A stretch of DNA of 25,421 nt from Conidiobolus incongruus B7586 (taxonomy: Eukaryota; Entomophthoromycota; Entomophthoromycetes; Entomophthorales; Conidiobolaceae). The notes below the pieces were generated by a model. The model was not told where the DNA came from, made no database searches, and saw only the letters and a list, made by a program, of their open reading frames with translations. Below, one piece after another: positions 12,982 to 23,510 of the stretch (within the stretch, counting starts at the first letter, position 1; the number at the start of each line of letters is the position of its first letter). The position numbers and the translations under genes are program-made. The DNA is taken from NCBI GenBank assembly GCA_000697335.1, contig JNEM01016915.1, forward strand, positions 1 through 25,421. Direction: 5' to 3'.

Positions 12982-13467
12982 ATGTCAAGTGTAAGATACG
13001 CTAAACCTCATCCTTCATTTCGTTGGGTTCAAGCTAGTAAGGGGAGCATACCACCCGAAGCCGTTCAAGGTGGTCGCGAAGCGGACGGTAGGCCATTGTT
13101 CATAGCTCGCACATTCCACAAAGGTAGTTTAGTACCTGGTAAAGCTGCTCCTCACCTTGGCGGCTGTTTAGTATCATATTACCTCAAAGAGCATTTATAT
13201 AAAGATTATTACGTACTATGTGGTGACGCCTCCCAATTGAGGTGGATAGAATGTCGAGGCCCTGTCAAACCTGTCGGTTGGACCCCTTTAGAAGCTGGTT
13301 ACGAAGAGAATGGTGACGAACTTTTCGTAGCTAAGATAGCTATTAAGGGGAGTGAACAGATTGGTAAGGTTGGACTGCATTTCGATTGTGGCATGATTTT
13401 CGGTATGAATAAGAAGGAAAGATATGCTCAAAAGACTGATTTATATTATACTCTAGCATTGATGTAA
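12982..13467 (+). CDS. DM9-repeat / DUF3421 protein, intronless
   Basis: A 161-aa protein built of two DM9-type repeats. The first spans about residues 13-80, with the family signature PEAVQGGREADGRPLFIART, PGK (52-54) and GGC (60-62). The second spans about 87-158 (LRWIE, then GDELFVAKI and a closing KTDLYYTL). DM9/DUF3421 proteins occur in insects, molluscs and some fungi; the best studied bind mannose-type glycans or respond to infection and stress. A lectin-like or intracellular sensing role is inference. There is no signal peptide or membrane segment, so it looks cytosolic. It is a single uninterrupted reading frame with much higher GC than its surroundings, unlike the intron-rich neighbours. 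It converges with the carnitine acetyltransferase gene. The start is the only ATG near the first conserved residues, after a stop-rich AT leader. Confidence 0.9.
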   Translation: MSSVRYAKPHPSFRWVQASKGSIPPEAVQGGREADGRPLFIARTFHKGSLVPGKAAPHLGGCLVSYYLKEHLYKDYYVLCGDASQLRWIECRGPVKPVGWTPLEAGYEENGDELFVAKIAIKGSEQIGKVGLHFDCGMIFGMNKKERYAQKTDLYYTLALM

Positions 13468-14568
13468 CAAAACTATTAAAAAACATTTCAAAATTTGTTG
13501 GTTATATAAATATATGAATTAATTATTTTATTTGGATTTAGCTAATTCTGTACTACTATATACTAAATTTTAATTCTTGATAGTTAAATTCAGATAATAT
13601 ATTCTAATATCATAACTTGATGAATTTATTCAACTCAATAAGATGATTCACTAAATACTTTTTTATTAATGCCATTCATTATTCAACCAATATTTGATAT
13701 CCTCTGATTACAATCGTTTATAGCTAAATCATAAATATTCATTCAACCAACATTATTATCTACATACCGATTCACGAATAGTTTTAATCATTCTAAAATG
13801 AATAAATATAATTAATATTACCATATTTTATTTCAAATCAACATTCACAATAACTTCAAACCCTATGAATAATAATCATATTACTATATCTGCTTTGATT
13901 TTCACAATTTGACACTTGTTCTCAATTTTTTATAAATATCTTAGTTGGTTAATTTATTTAACCTTGGTGAATATATTAAAACCAAAAAACCAACAAAAAA
14001 GCATCAACTATTTATTTTTAACTTTAAATATCTTTATAATTATATTATTATTAAATATAAATATTATCAAATTTATCACTACAATCTAACTTGAATGATA
14101 ATTTCAATTACAAATAACAATTTGGAATGTATTTATAATCATTGTTGAAAAGAATTGAACTACTGTTAATTGAAAATGATCTTAAACTAAAATCAGTTTT
14201 GACAATTTATATTAAATTGAATCATTGTAATTGTAAAATAAGCAGTTTAATTATTTGTATCAATTTTTCAAAATAAATATTTCATTGCCAATATCGAACA
14301 TTTTTAATAATTGAATTAAAGTAAATTAGAAATTTTAACTTGTTTATGTTGAAATAAAAAACATGAATATACTAGTTGAACAATTTGTAAGTATATAAGT
14401 AAATTAATATTAAAATGTATATTATTGAATATTCATTTAATGTTGAGGGTCAATAAATCAAGCTAAAATTAATAATTTATCAAAAATAGAATTAATCATT
14501 ATAATATTTATCAAATAAATTAAAATCGATATTAATCAATTTTTTTACTCAATACTAATGATAATTCT
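13468..14568. other. AT-rich DNA between convergent DM9 and carnitine acetyltransferase genes
   Basis: This 1.1-kb stretch must contain the 3' untranslated regions of both flanking genes. I see no additional reading frame, structural RNA or repeat in it. Confidence 0.65.
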
Positions 14569-16767
14569 TTACAAACTCAACAATTCCCCAAGATCGTCCA
14601 AAGCTCTGTTGATTTCCTTCTTCAGATTCTTATAATCCGTTACTGAGCTGGTGGCCCAGTCACTGCAGCTGAATCGGATACCATTCTGGGAAATAGCATA
14701 GTTGACTCCGTAACCGTCGCCTGTAACGGGAGCGAAGCCTCCGTAGAGGTAAGTACCAGGTGACATGTTAGAGGTTGATAGGACATAGGTGCCTGACTTG
14801 GCAAAGTAGGGGTTAGTAAATAAGGAAGGAACAGGCTCATCAGGCTTGAGCATGCAGCGAAGACCCAGAAAATGACGATCAACTCCGAGACCGGCAGAAG
14901 CCTTCTTCATATATTCGATATGTGATTTAATTGCAATGCTAAGAGCTTCCTGCTTATGCGAACGGGTTGCATGAGCATCGTTGGCAACTTGAGTAAAGAG
15001 ATAGCTTTCCCACGAACAACTTCTTACAGTCTCTGTTCTGCCATGGAGGAATGCTCTAGTAGCGGCGGTTTCATATATGGCACATGGATGACCGTGGGCT
15101 CTGTAGTAGGCAAGCTGGAGAGCCATTTGAACGAATGCATCGGGACTCACTTTTGCTTTCTTCAATGAGTCGGCGCCATATTCGTCATATACTCCCAGTT
15201 CGGATCTGAAACTTCTAGATAACTTTTTGGCGTTCTCCTTGGCTGTTTCAATAGTAGAAACGATTTTGGCATCAGTATCCCAGGATAAGAGACTGACAGA
15301 CTCCAATTCGGCATTAGTTGGGTAGTCACTGTTGGTGTAAGTTTCATTCATAATAGCCTCGGTCATCACACGACCAACTGTGACAGCATCAGCTGGCGAG
15401 TGTTCACCATTGATCCCAGCGCGACCATTACTTGCTACAATTAATTGAAAGCTCTTGTCGAACCAACGGTTTAAGCCGTCGTAGCGATGCATGAGATAGT
15501 GATGTGTATCGTTCTGGTCGATGCCAATGTTGATAGTATCAAAGCACACGACGAATAAAGCATCATCGATCACTTTCAAATTGACTCTGTTACGTTTGGA
15601 TAACGATTCAAGATGCTCACGAGCTTCAGTCCAAGTATCACGATGCTCGGTAGTAAGGACACCAATAGGCTGTTGGTGCTCCGCTTCATCCAAAGTATCA
15701 ACGACAGTCACAGCTTTGTTAAGTTGATCCTCAATTAAAGAAATGTGGACACGAGTGCCGGACGCAGTATATACAGGGATTTTCACCAACTTGTTTTTGT
15801 ATGACAAAACAATGTATTTAGATTTACATGGGTAGGAACTGACCAATACATCACAATTTGGTTTTGGAATACGGCTGGTACCGAATATATGTTTGTACTG
15901 ATTCATACATAATGGTTTGTCCTTTATTTTATCTGGAACTACCTCTTCACTATTTCACAAATTGATTAGTTATTTGTCATATGATAAATATCGATTGTTT
16001 AGTTTATGATGATCAATATGACATGTGACTCTTTTTCAGTTTCAGATGTCAAAAAATCGTACAAATAGAATATGAAAATTATATCAATATTAAATGAATA
16101 AGTTTGAAAATTTGAAAATACTTTCAAGTTAACTCAACTTACTTGTTGAGAGCGTCATTGAAATTGAGCAATTGATGAATAAGTCCTGCAGCACGCTCAA
16201 TTTGAGTAGAAGTGGCGGAATTGGGCTTTGGAGAAGGGTCCAAGCCATCAGGATGATCAATAAACTCAGCCCAGAAGTTTACATTCAGAAATGAAGGACC
16301 TCTCCAAGATAAATATGCTTTCTCAAGCCATATATCTTCGAGCCAGTTGGTCTATTTCAAATTTAGTCATTATTCAAAAATTATTTTGATAATTTCTTAC
16401 CTTGTGTTGCTTGTCATATGCTTCTAATCTCTTTTGAAGCTCTTGACCTAAGCCTCCAGGTTTCAAGAACTCTTGGATAGATTCTTGAACACCATTATTA
16501 TCATCCTTGAATCTTAAAGGTAGAGTGGATTTGTCGTACATTTCTAGAGTGTGTTGTAAAGGAGGTACTGGTAATCTTGGTAGATGTGATTGGTATCCAA
16601 AAGTCTTCAAATTCTTACCATTTTGAGTTGAATACAATCTAAAGCTATTATATATATTTTGTATTTATAAAGTGAACTCATAAAAATATATATATATATA
16701 TATATATAATGTATTACCATTTAACATAATTTTTGCTGGTTGGATACACACTTTTTAACTGTAACAT
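14569..16767 (-). CDS. CAT2: Carnitine O-acetyltransferase, mitochondrial type, four exons
   Basis: Reversibly moves acetyl groups between CoA and carnitine, allowing acetyl units to cross organelle membranes during growth on fatty acids, acetate or ethanol. Minus-strand exons are 16767-16718, 16644-16401, 16351-16143 and 15949-14569, giving 627 aa with consistent phase; introns are 73, 49 and 193 bp. The mature protein opens with the family hallmark LPRLPVPPLQHTLEMY. The catalytic His is residue 351 in NGEHSPADA; GRTETVRS (471-478), the STS motif (559-561) and the GDGYGV segment near the C-terminus match carnitine/choline acyltransferases. The first exon encodes a basic, hydroxylated leader ending near RLYST, a plausible mitochondrial presequence cleavage region. 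The C-terminus is LLSL, with no SKL/AKL-type peroxisomal signal, unlike yeast Cat2. Upstream is a TATA-like box at 16884-16891. The acyl-chain preference is inferred from overall resemblance to the acetyl (CAT2/CrAT) group. Confidence 0.94.
16686..16708. repeat. AT dinucleotide run in carnitine acetyltransferase intron 1
   Basis: About 11 AT units lie inside the 73-bp first intron (16717-16645). Its length may vary, changing intron length without affecting coding sequence. Confidence 0.9.
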
Positions 16768-18063
16768 GGCCAATAGTAAAATATCAAAGCTTAATAAAAA
16801 ATAATTAAAGCTAATTAAATATAAATTTATAGAGAATATATTTTGTTTTGAGGTTTTTTACTTTAGTTGATCCCTTAGGGTTTTATTTATACTGATTGAC
16901 ATATTTATCATCATATGAATTTCAATATTTTTTTAAAATTGATAGGTTAATTGGATTTAGTTACGTCATATAAAATTTTGAATATTAGTGTTTCAAATTA
17001 GCTGTCAATATGAAATAACAAATTAGCAAAAGCTTTTGAGAAGTTATAATATTTTATATTAATATTAAAATGATTTTTAAAATCAAATATATAATACTCC
17101 ATAGAAACATCTAAATCTATTCGAAAATTCCAATTTATTTAGTATAATAATATTTTTATGGAAATATTCATAAAAAATTGTTGAAGTCAATGGTTAAATT
17201 ATGATTCCTAATAATAATAAAATTAATTAAAATTTGGAAGTGAAAATTTTCATATTTCTAATATATTAAAATATAATTAATGAATAATTTGATATAAATT
17301 GAATATATCATCAAGATTATTAAAACTCATTTTTTCAATACGTAATTGATATTTTCAGTTTATTGTCAGATATAAAATAGCCATATCAAATATAGTTGTT
17401 ATATAATAAATAAAAAATATATATTTTGAAATATTTCAATATAATTACATTCGAAAAAAATTATTTTATAATTAAAAAAGATAATTAAGTGATAAATCTT
17501 TCTTGACATTATATAATTTAAGGAATATTTAAAACTTTAATTCATCATTTGTATATGCTTTTAACAGTTGAATAAAATATAGCAAAAATTCAATAATAAT
17601 CTATTAGAATATAGTCAAATAATTAAATTTGATAATTGAAATATATATCATAGAATAAACAATTTATTATTCAATATTTATGGCTGATTGATAAATTTCG
17701 TAAAATTATATAAGGATATAATTTTCTTAGCTTTCCAATATCAGTAATAAGGTATAGATAGATAAATCCGTAATATATTTTTATTAAAATAATTAATATA
17801 AAATAGTTTTAATACTTTTATAATGATTATAATTGAATTGTACTAATGAGATATGAAAAATATACAAGTTAATAAAATTAATACTTAATCTAATAAAAAT
17901 ATGTATATATATTAAGAAACTAAAAATGAGAAAAAGAAAAATATGAAAAAAACATAAGCATTGTATATAGATGTTTTATTCAATATAATATAAAAACAAA
18001 AATATATAATGTAATGAAAGTAATATTAATTGAAAATAAATCTATGAATTAAATGAGAACTAG
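16768..18063. other. AT-rich upstream region of the carnitine acetyltransferase gene
   Basis: The proximal 150 bp carries the probable promoter, including the TATA-like box. The remaining DNA up to the tRNA-Glu is low-complexity A/T sequence without a supported gene. Confidence 0.6.
16884..16891 (-). promoter_or_regulatory. TATA-like box upstream of the carnitine acetyltransferase gene
   Basis: TATAAATA on the minus strand lies 117-124 bp before the start codon, next to a GC-containing segment (ACCCTAAGGGATC on the minus strand) that differs from the AT background. The evidence is positional only. Confidence 0.35.
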
Positions 18064-18135
18064 TCCGATATGGTCCAGTGGTTAGGATTTCTCGCTTTCA
18101 CCGAGACGGCCAGGGTTCGATTCCCTGTATCGGAG
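18064..18135 (+). tRNA. tRNA-Glu (anticodon TTC), second copy
   Basis: All 72 bases match the tRNA at 5068-5139, here in the opposite orientation. The cloverleaf, TTC anticodon, A and B boxes and discriminator G are intact. The flanks are not obviously related, so only the tRNA itself is duplicated as far as I can see. Confidence 0.97.
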
Positions 18136-19429
18136 TTAGGTAATTTATTCGAATTTTAAACCATTTTTTATACTTTTAATAATTTCAATCTTGTCACGAT
18201 ACAACTTATTTGATTATTTTTATATGTATTATACTATATTTAGTACTAAATCAATTTTCAATGTTAATTTCTTTTCACCATATATATTTTTTATAATATT
18301 TTATAATATTTTCTTAATTTAACATATGTTTTGAACCTTTTAATTTCATATCAAATTTGAAATATATTCTTTCAATACAAATCAGCTAATTTACATATTT
18401 TAAAATTTCAATGATATCTAAATTATATTATCGATCCTAAATTCAATAATTCCAAAATTAAATTGTAGATTTTTGTGAACAAAACTTTCATATTTAATAC
18501 ATTGATAATAAAAATTGGATTTTTGTTTATTTATTGATAGTACTAATGCCTACATAGTTTTTCATTTAGGATTTAAAGAATTTAATTGGGAATATAGTAA
18601 TTTTTAATTCACTTGATATAGTGGTTTAAATACAATAGAAAAATTAATATTAAAAAAGTATACTATATCTATTGGAATAATGTTGTGTGTTATTGCTGTT
18701 TATTTGCTATTAATATCATTAATTTTTTTAAAATATATTCGTTAGTCAAACAACAGACATAAGCTATAGTTGATTCATATCCAATTACCCTTTGATATAG
18801 AGGAATCTTGAATATCTATTAAATCAAATATTTTTCTATATAGCATTTATTAATAGTTGCTTTTAATAATTGAATTTCTGATCAATTGAATGAAAATAAT
18901 TTATTTCAATAATTGATTACTAATGAGATTATTTTATTGCATTGTTGTCTTTAATTATGATTATTTTCTCAATCTATGTAAAAAAATAGTACTTATAAAT
19001 AAATAGTTACTTTGTAAAGGATGTATATGTCTTAAAATAATATTTATTGAAATTCAAAATCTACCAAATAAATGAGTTTGCAGGAGACATTATTTATCAA
19101 ATCAAGCACTATCAGACCATACGTAAACTTTATTGAGCCAATATAAAAATATATTTATATCATAATATTCTTCCTTGATCAGAAATTACTTTGGTTAATT
19201 AATGTCACTGATATCCATATTTCAATGTTAAATTATTAAATAACAGACAGATTAATTATTTTAATTAAAAATTGTTCCAGAAAAATATCTATGTTTGGTT
19301 ATCTGTTTAAAATTGAATATTCGTGCTCTTAAAAAACTTATATATATATATATATCGTGTCAAACTCAATTAAAAATTATTAGAATTTAAATCTTTCAAC
19401 TTCATAGCTCTACTGAAACTTAAATACTT
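18136..19429. other. AT-rich region before the first GST relic
   Basis: No gene is supported. A TA run lies at 19339-19355. A slightly GC-richer stretch around 19075-19140 may be part of the former promoter of the pseudogene that begins at 19430. Confidence 0.55.
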
Positions 19430-20182
19430 ATGAATAAATCAACTATTGGAGTGTTAATTAAAAAAATTCTGTATTCAAATGGTTAATTGATTACTGTATA
19501 GACAATTTACGAATCGTTCTCTTTTAATAATTTGTTAAAATTAATTTTTGTTGCCACTTTTAGTAATTTTGAGTTAGAAACCATTCCTGATTTCGATGTT
19601 CATGCCGAACATAAGAAGCTTGAATACTTGGCCAAGTTCCCTCTTGGTCAAACTCCAGGGTTTGAAGGCAGTGATGGATCCAACTTGGCTGAATCTTCTG
19701 CTATTGCTATTTACAATAAGTTACTATCACAGTATACTGGTCAATATGTCATTAATAGATATATTTAGTTGCAGAATAAAACAAAGAGTCTACCCTCTTG
19801 GGCACTAACCCACACGAACGAGCCAACCTCAACCAATACTGCTTCAACTGCAAAACTAAAGTTGATTGCTGTGGTCAATTAATTCTCTAATTCATTCGGA
19901 GTATGATGAACTACGATGAACAAACAGATAACTTTTCCAAATCTATCTTTGACCGGCACTTAGAATTCTATAACAACGAATTAGCTGACAAAGAATACTT
20001 GGTTGGAAACACCTTGACGTTAGCCGATATTTTCCTCTAATTCAGCTTATTATTACCTTATAGAATCTATATGAAGGAAGACCAATAAGCCTAAATACCC
20101 TAACGTTGTTGAGTTCATGGATTGTTTATCAGAAATAGAATCTTTTGCCAAATTTATTAAACACTCTGTTGACAGCTATTAA
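19430..20182 (+). pseudogene. Decayed eEF1B-gamma-like / GST-domain gene, copy 1
   Basis: A relic of a GST-fold protein related to the N-terminal half of elongation factor 1B-gamma. The probable first exon is 19430-19450 (MNKSTIG), then a 51-bp intron (gtgtta...tatag), then TIYESFSFNNLLKLIF from 19502, then LEYLAKFPLGQTPGFEG and AESSAIAIY, typical of the thioredoxin-like half. A second intron, ending at 19768, has lost its GT donor (now AATAAG where GGTAAG is expected). The GST C-terminal half follows: LLGTNPHERANLNQY, MMNYDEQTDNFSKSIF, LVGNTLTLADIFL and, after a frame change near 20086, KPKYPNVVEFMDCLSEIESF. In-frame TAA codons lie at 19777, 19888 and 20038, so no full product is possible. 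The eEF1B-gamma C-terminal domain was not found. Coding-like composition is still strong, so decay seems recent. Exact family assignment (eEF1B-gamma or related GST) is uncertain. Confidence 0.85.
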
Positions 20183-22864
20183 TCTAATACAAATAATGAT
20201 CTTTTACCTTTTTGCATATAATAAATCGATATCATATCTCTCTTTAAATATTCAATAAAGTTTTGATTATCTACTTATTCATATATATATATATATATAT
20301 ATAATTGCATGCCAAATCAAAATCTGCAATTACCACTATAATATGCAGAATTGATTTTGAGCTTTGAATTATATAAAAATTGGGTGGTTAATTTGTAAAA
20401 TTGAATATAAAACCCATTCAGTTTTATTTCTTGTAGTTATAATTGTAAAAACAGTTGTTTTGAATATTAATAGGTTGAATTACAATATAATTAATATTTA
20501 TCAATTAAAATATATTTTATGATATTTAAAGTTAATTATATCTAGATAATAAGAATTCAATAATTTTCAAATACTGACAAAATCAATATCAAATTTCTAA
20601 CAAGAGCGCTTTATTTAATCATTTTTTGAAAATAATAATTAAATCAAGATTAAATTATTCTAAGGGTTTTGAAATTTATTAGTAATGGTTAAACTAATTA
20701 AAACCTATTTTGAATATATTTCCAATATAAGTTTAAATCATAAGGGAATACTTTCATATTTTAGTTTTCTGGAAATATTACATTTAATTCTAATTATTAT
20801 ATATAAACAATGATCATCAATGGTTTATATTTTTATGAAAATATATTATAGATATATTCTACATGGTACACTATTTATTCTAAATTGGCATTAATCAAAA
20901 ATAAATTATTATAAACATCAACAATCAATTTATATAAATTAAGATTTATATTAATAACCATAATAAAAATGATCTTGCAAATAATAAATATATTTAGCTT
21001 GAATTAACTTATTTTAATTTATATTTTCAGTTTAATATAGTGAATGATTTCTTATTGAATTTAAATTTCAGTTTTAGTACTGTTTAATAATTAATGTTAT
21101 TTTTTATATTCAAGGATATGGAAAGTTTTTCAATTTCTGATTTTTCAAATATATTATTTGCTTTGAAAACTTATAGATAGAATAAATAGGAGATAATATA
21201 GTTTTAAACTATATATATATATATTATGCTATAATAATACTTTTTAAAATTTATTTTACAAAATTATAAAATATTTAAATTTAATATGAATATCAATAAT
21301 TTATTATTTAAATACTATTAAAACTGAGCTATAAACTTTTTCAAATTATTTAAAATCTATATTAACCTTATATATTTTATTTTAAATATATTATTTATTA
21401 TCAAGTCAATAATATTTAAACTAAATAAAATTATTAAAATTTAAATATTATTAAAAACCTAATTATAATTATTATTTTTAGCCATTAATAAGTTAATATA
21501 ATATATTAAAAAATAATATTTTGATTGTGATCGAAATATTATCAAAATAATTCAATATTAGCTATTTAATTTTATTTTATATTATATATTTATAAAATTA
21601 ATATTTAATAATTTGTTTAAATTTTAAAAAAACTATAATAATTATAACTAATTTAAACTTATTATGATATATTTAATAACCAAACTATTAACAATAAACT
21701 ATTACAAATACCTTATTATAATTCCCTTTGTATAATTTTTTTAATAATAAATAAGTCAAAATTTTAAGCTAAAATAATTTTTTTTATAAATTCCAAAAAT
21801 AAAATTTCTTATAAATTAATATTATTTATTATATTAATTTAAAATATTATATAGAATTTTAATTTTATTCTTCAAAATTAAGTTAATAATCAATTTTATA
21901 ATATTTTTTTAAAAAAAAATTTAATTAATGTTTTTAATAAAGTCTAAAAATATTTAATATTACATTACATAATTATAAAGTAATTAAAAATCAAGTTATA
22001 AAAAATCTTTTATTAAGAATAATGATAAAAAGCTATAATATTATATATATATATATATTAAATTATAACTTATATCATTTTAATTATATTATATATTCAA
22101 ATAATATTCTTATAAATAAAATAATCTCAATATATAAATTTAATTAATTTATAAAATATGAAATATTAAATTTAAATAACAATATTATTTTTTAATTAAT
22201 ATAAATTTGTCAAATTATAATTAATAATTATTAATAATTTAGGAAGATATTATTTGTATATTATATATTTATTAATATAACTATAAATATATAATAAAAA
22301 CTCTATTTAAAAAATTTTCATTATTTAAAATTAAGGTAATATATTAAAATATAAAATTATAATTTTTTTATAAAATATTAATTAATGTTAGGAATTAAAA
22401 ACTTTACTAAATTATAAATAAATATTATCTCTGAAAGCTCATATAGTATTAAAAGTAGTTGATTATATTAATAACTAAACTGACAACCTTAATTGATACT
22501 TTTTAGTACTTAACAATATCTTCTCTGATTGAGTTAAAATTTTAATTAATTTGCAAGCTCTAACTATTTAATAAATAATCAATTATAATCGCCCAGTATT
22601 TTTTAAATTTATACTTGATTTTATTATAAGTTGGACAAGATTAGTACTGTCGTTTTGAACATTTATTAGATAAAGTTTAAATATCTATTTATGGTATATA
22701 TATATATTCATATCCCCAAAGTCTAGCGTTGTAAATATTATAATTCCAAATACAGAATTTATAGAATTATTTAATACATAAAAACAATAAACCTATTATT
22801 GGTGTAAAAAATATAATTTATCATTGTTATTAGAAAATTGATAACGAAATTTTAAATTTATTGA
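20183..22864. other. AT-rich gap between the two GST relics
   Basis: Contains an AT microsatellite at 20281-20303. From about 21190 to 22430 the sequence becomes almost pure A and T, clearly more extreme than other intergenic DNA here. No gene or RNA is visible. Confidence 0.6.
20281..20303. repeat. AT dinucleotide microsatellite
   Basis: An uninterrupted run of about 11 AT units, 100 bp beyond the end of the first GST relic. Confidence 0.9.
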
Positions 22865-23510
22865 CCATTGTTCTCTCCAATTAATATGATAGCAACGGTC
22901 ATTACAGAATTGAGCGGCCTTGAATAGAAAACTACTCCAGGATTTGAAAGGAGAGCTAATACGAAGGCCCCTGAATACTTGGCCAGATTTCCTCTTAGAT
23001 AGTTCCCCAATATTGAAGCAGCTGGTGGCTTTTCTATGAGTGGATTAGGTATAATTTGTGTTTACAGTGTTGAATTATTTGATCCCATATTAATTATGCT
23101 GTATAGTTGCTTCTCAAGGCAAAAATATTGCATTTTTGGGATCAACGCTGCAAGAAGGTGCAAAAGTGGACCAATACATGTTCAACAACGAGACTAAGGT
23201 AGATCGCTATGTATCCCTAATCTTGTACCCCACCTGAGGCATTACAAAACACAACGGAGATACCAAAAAGTTTGCTTGGGCCTTATTAGGTAGTCAATTT
23301 GAATTTTACAATAATGAGTACATTACTAAGGATTATTTGGTTGATAACACTACAGCATTCGAATATTTTCCTTCATGTTCCAGTTTCTATTATTCCTATT
23401 GGATGTATGTTGAAGGCGAACATAAAGTCAAATATGCCATCTTAACCAAAATAATCGAGTGATTGTTCAATTTGGAAGCATTTAAGAATGCTATTCAAAA
23501 TACTAAATAG
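22865..23510 (+). pseudogene. Decayed eEF1B-gamma-like / GST-domain gene, copy 2
   Basis: A second, clearly different relic of the same family. From 22871 the frame reads FSPINMIATVITELSGLE, then TTPGFERRANTKAPEYLARF, the end of the thioredoxin-like half. An intron at the same place as in copy 1 is suggested by gtgttg (23067) and ctgtatag (to 23106). Then come the GST C-terminal helices: ASQGKNIAFLGSTLQEGAKV, DQYMFNNETKVD, EFYNNEYITKDYLVDN and LFNLEAFKNAIQNTK. In-frame stops are at 22925 (TAG), 23012 (TAG), 23237 (TGA) and 23459 (TGA), but the frame itself is otherwise kept. The first exon was not located. The two relics share layout but little exact sequence, so they are old paralogues and not a recent duplication. 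Neither shows the conserved eEF1B-gamma C-terminal domain, so both may be GST-only family members. Confidence 0.82.

Noticed and set aside
14640-15727. Open frames overlapping the carnitine acetyltransferase (14640-14882, 14956-15168, 15162-15347, 15521-15727)
   Set aside because: They are out-of-frame or antisense shadows of the 445-codon main exon.
19596-19808. Overlapping frame of 70 codons in the first GST relic
   Set aside because: The frame with FPLGQTPGFEG and AESSAIAIY is the real former coding frame; this one is its shadow.
19777-20040. Idea that TAA is read as Gln, making the first GST relic a working gene
   Set aside because: The Ras, DM9 and carnitine acetyltransferase genes all end at TAA exactly where their families end, and none has an internal TAA. 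The relic also has a lost donor and a frame change.
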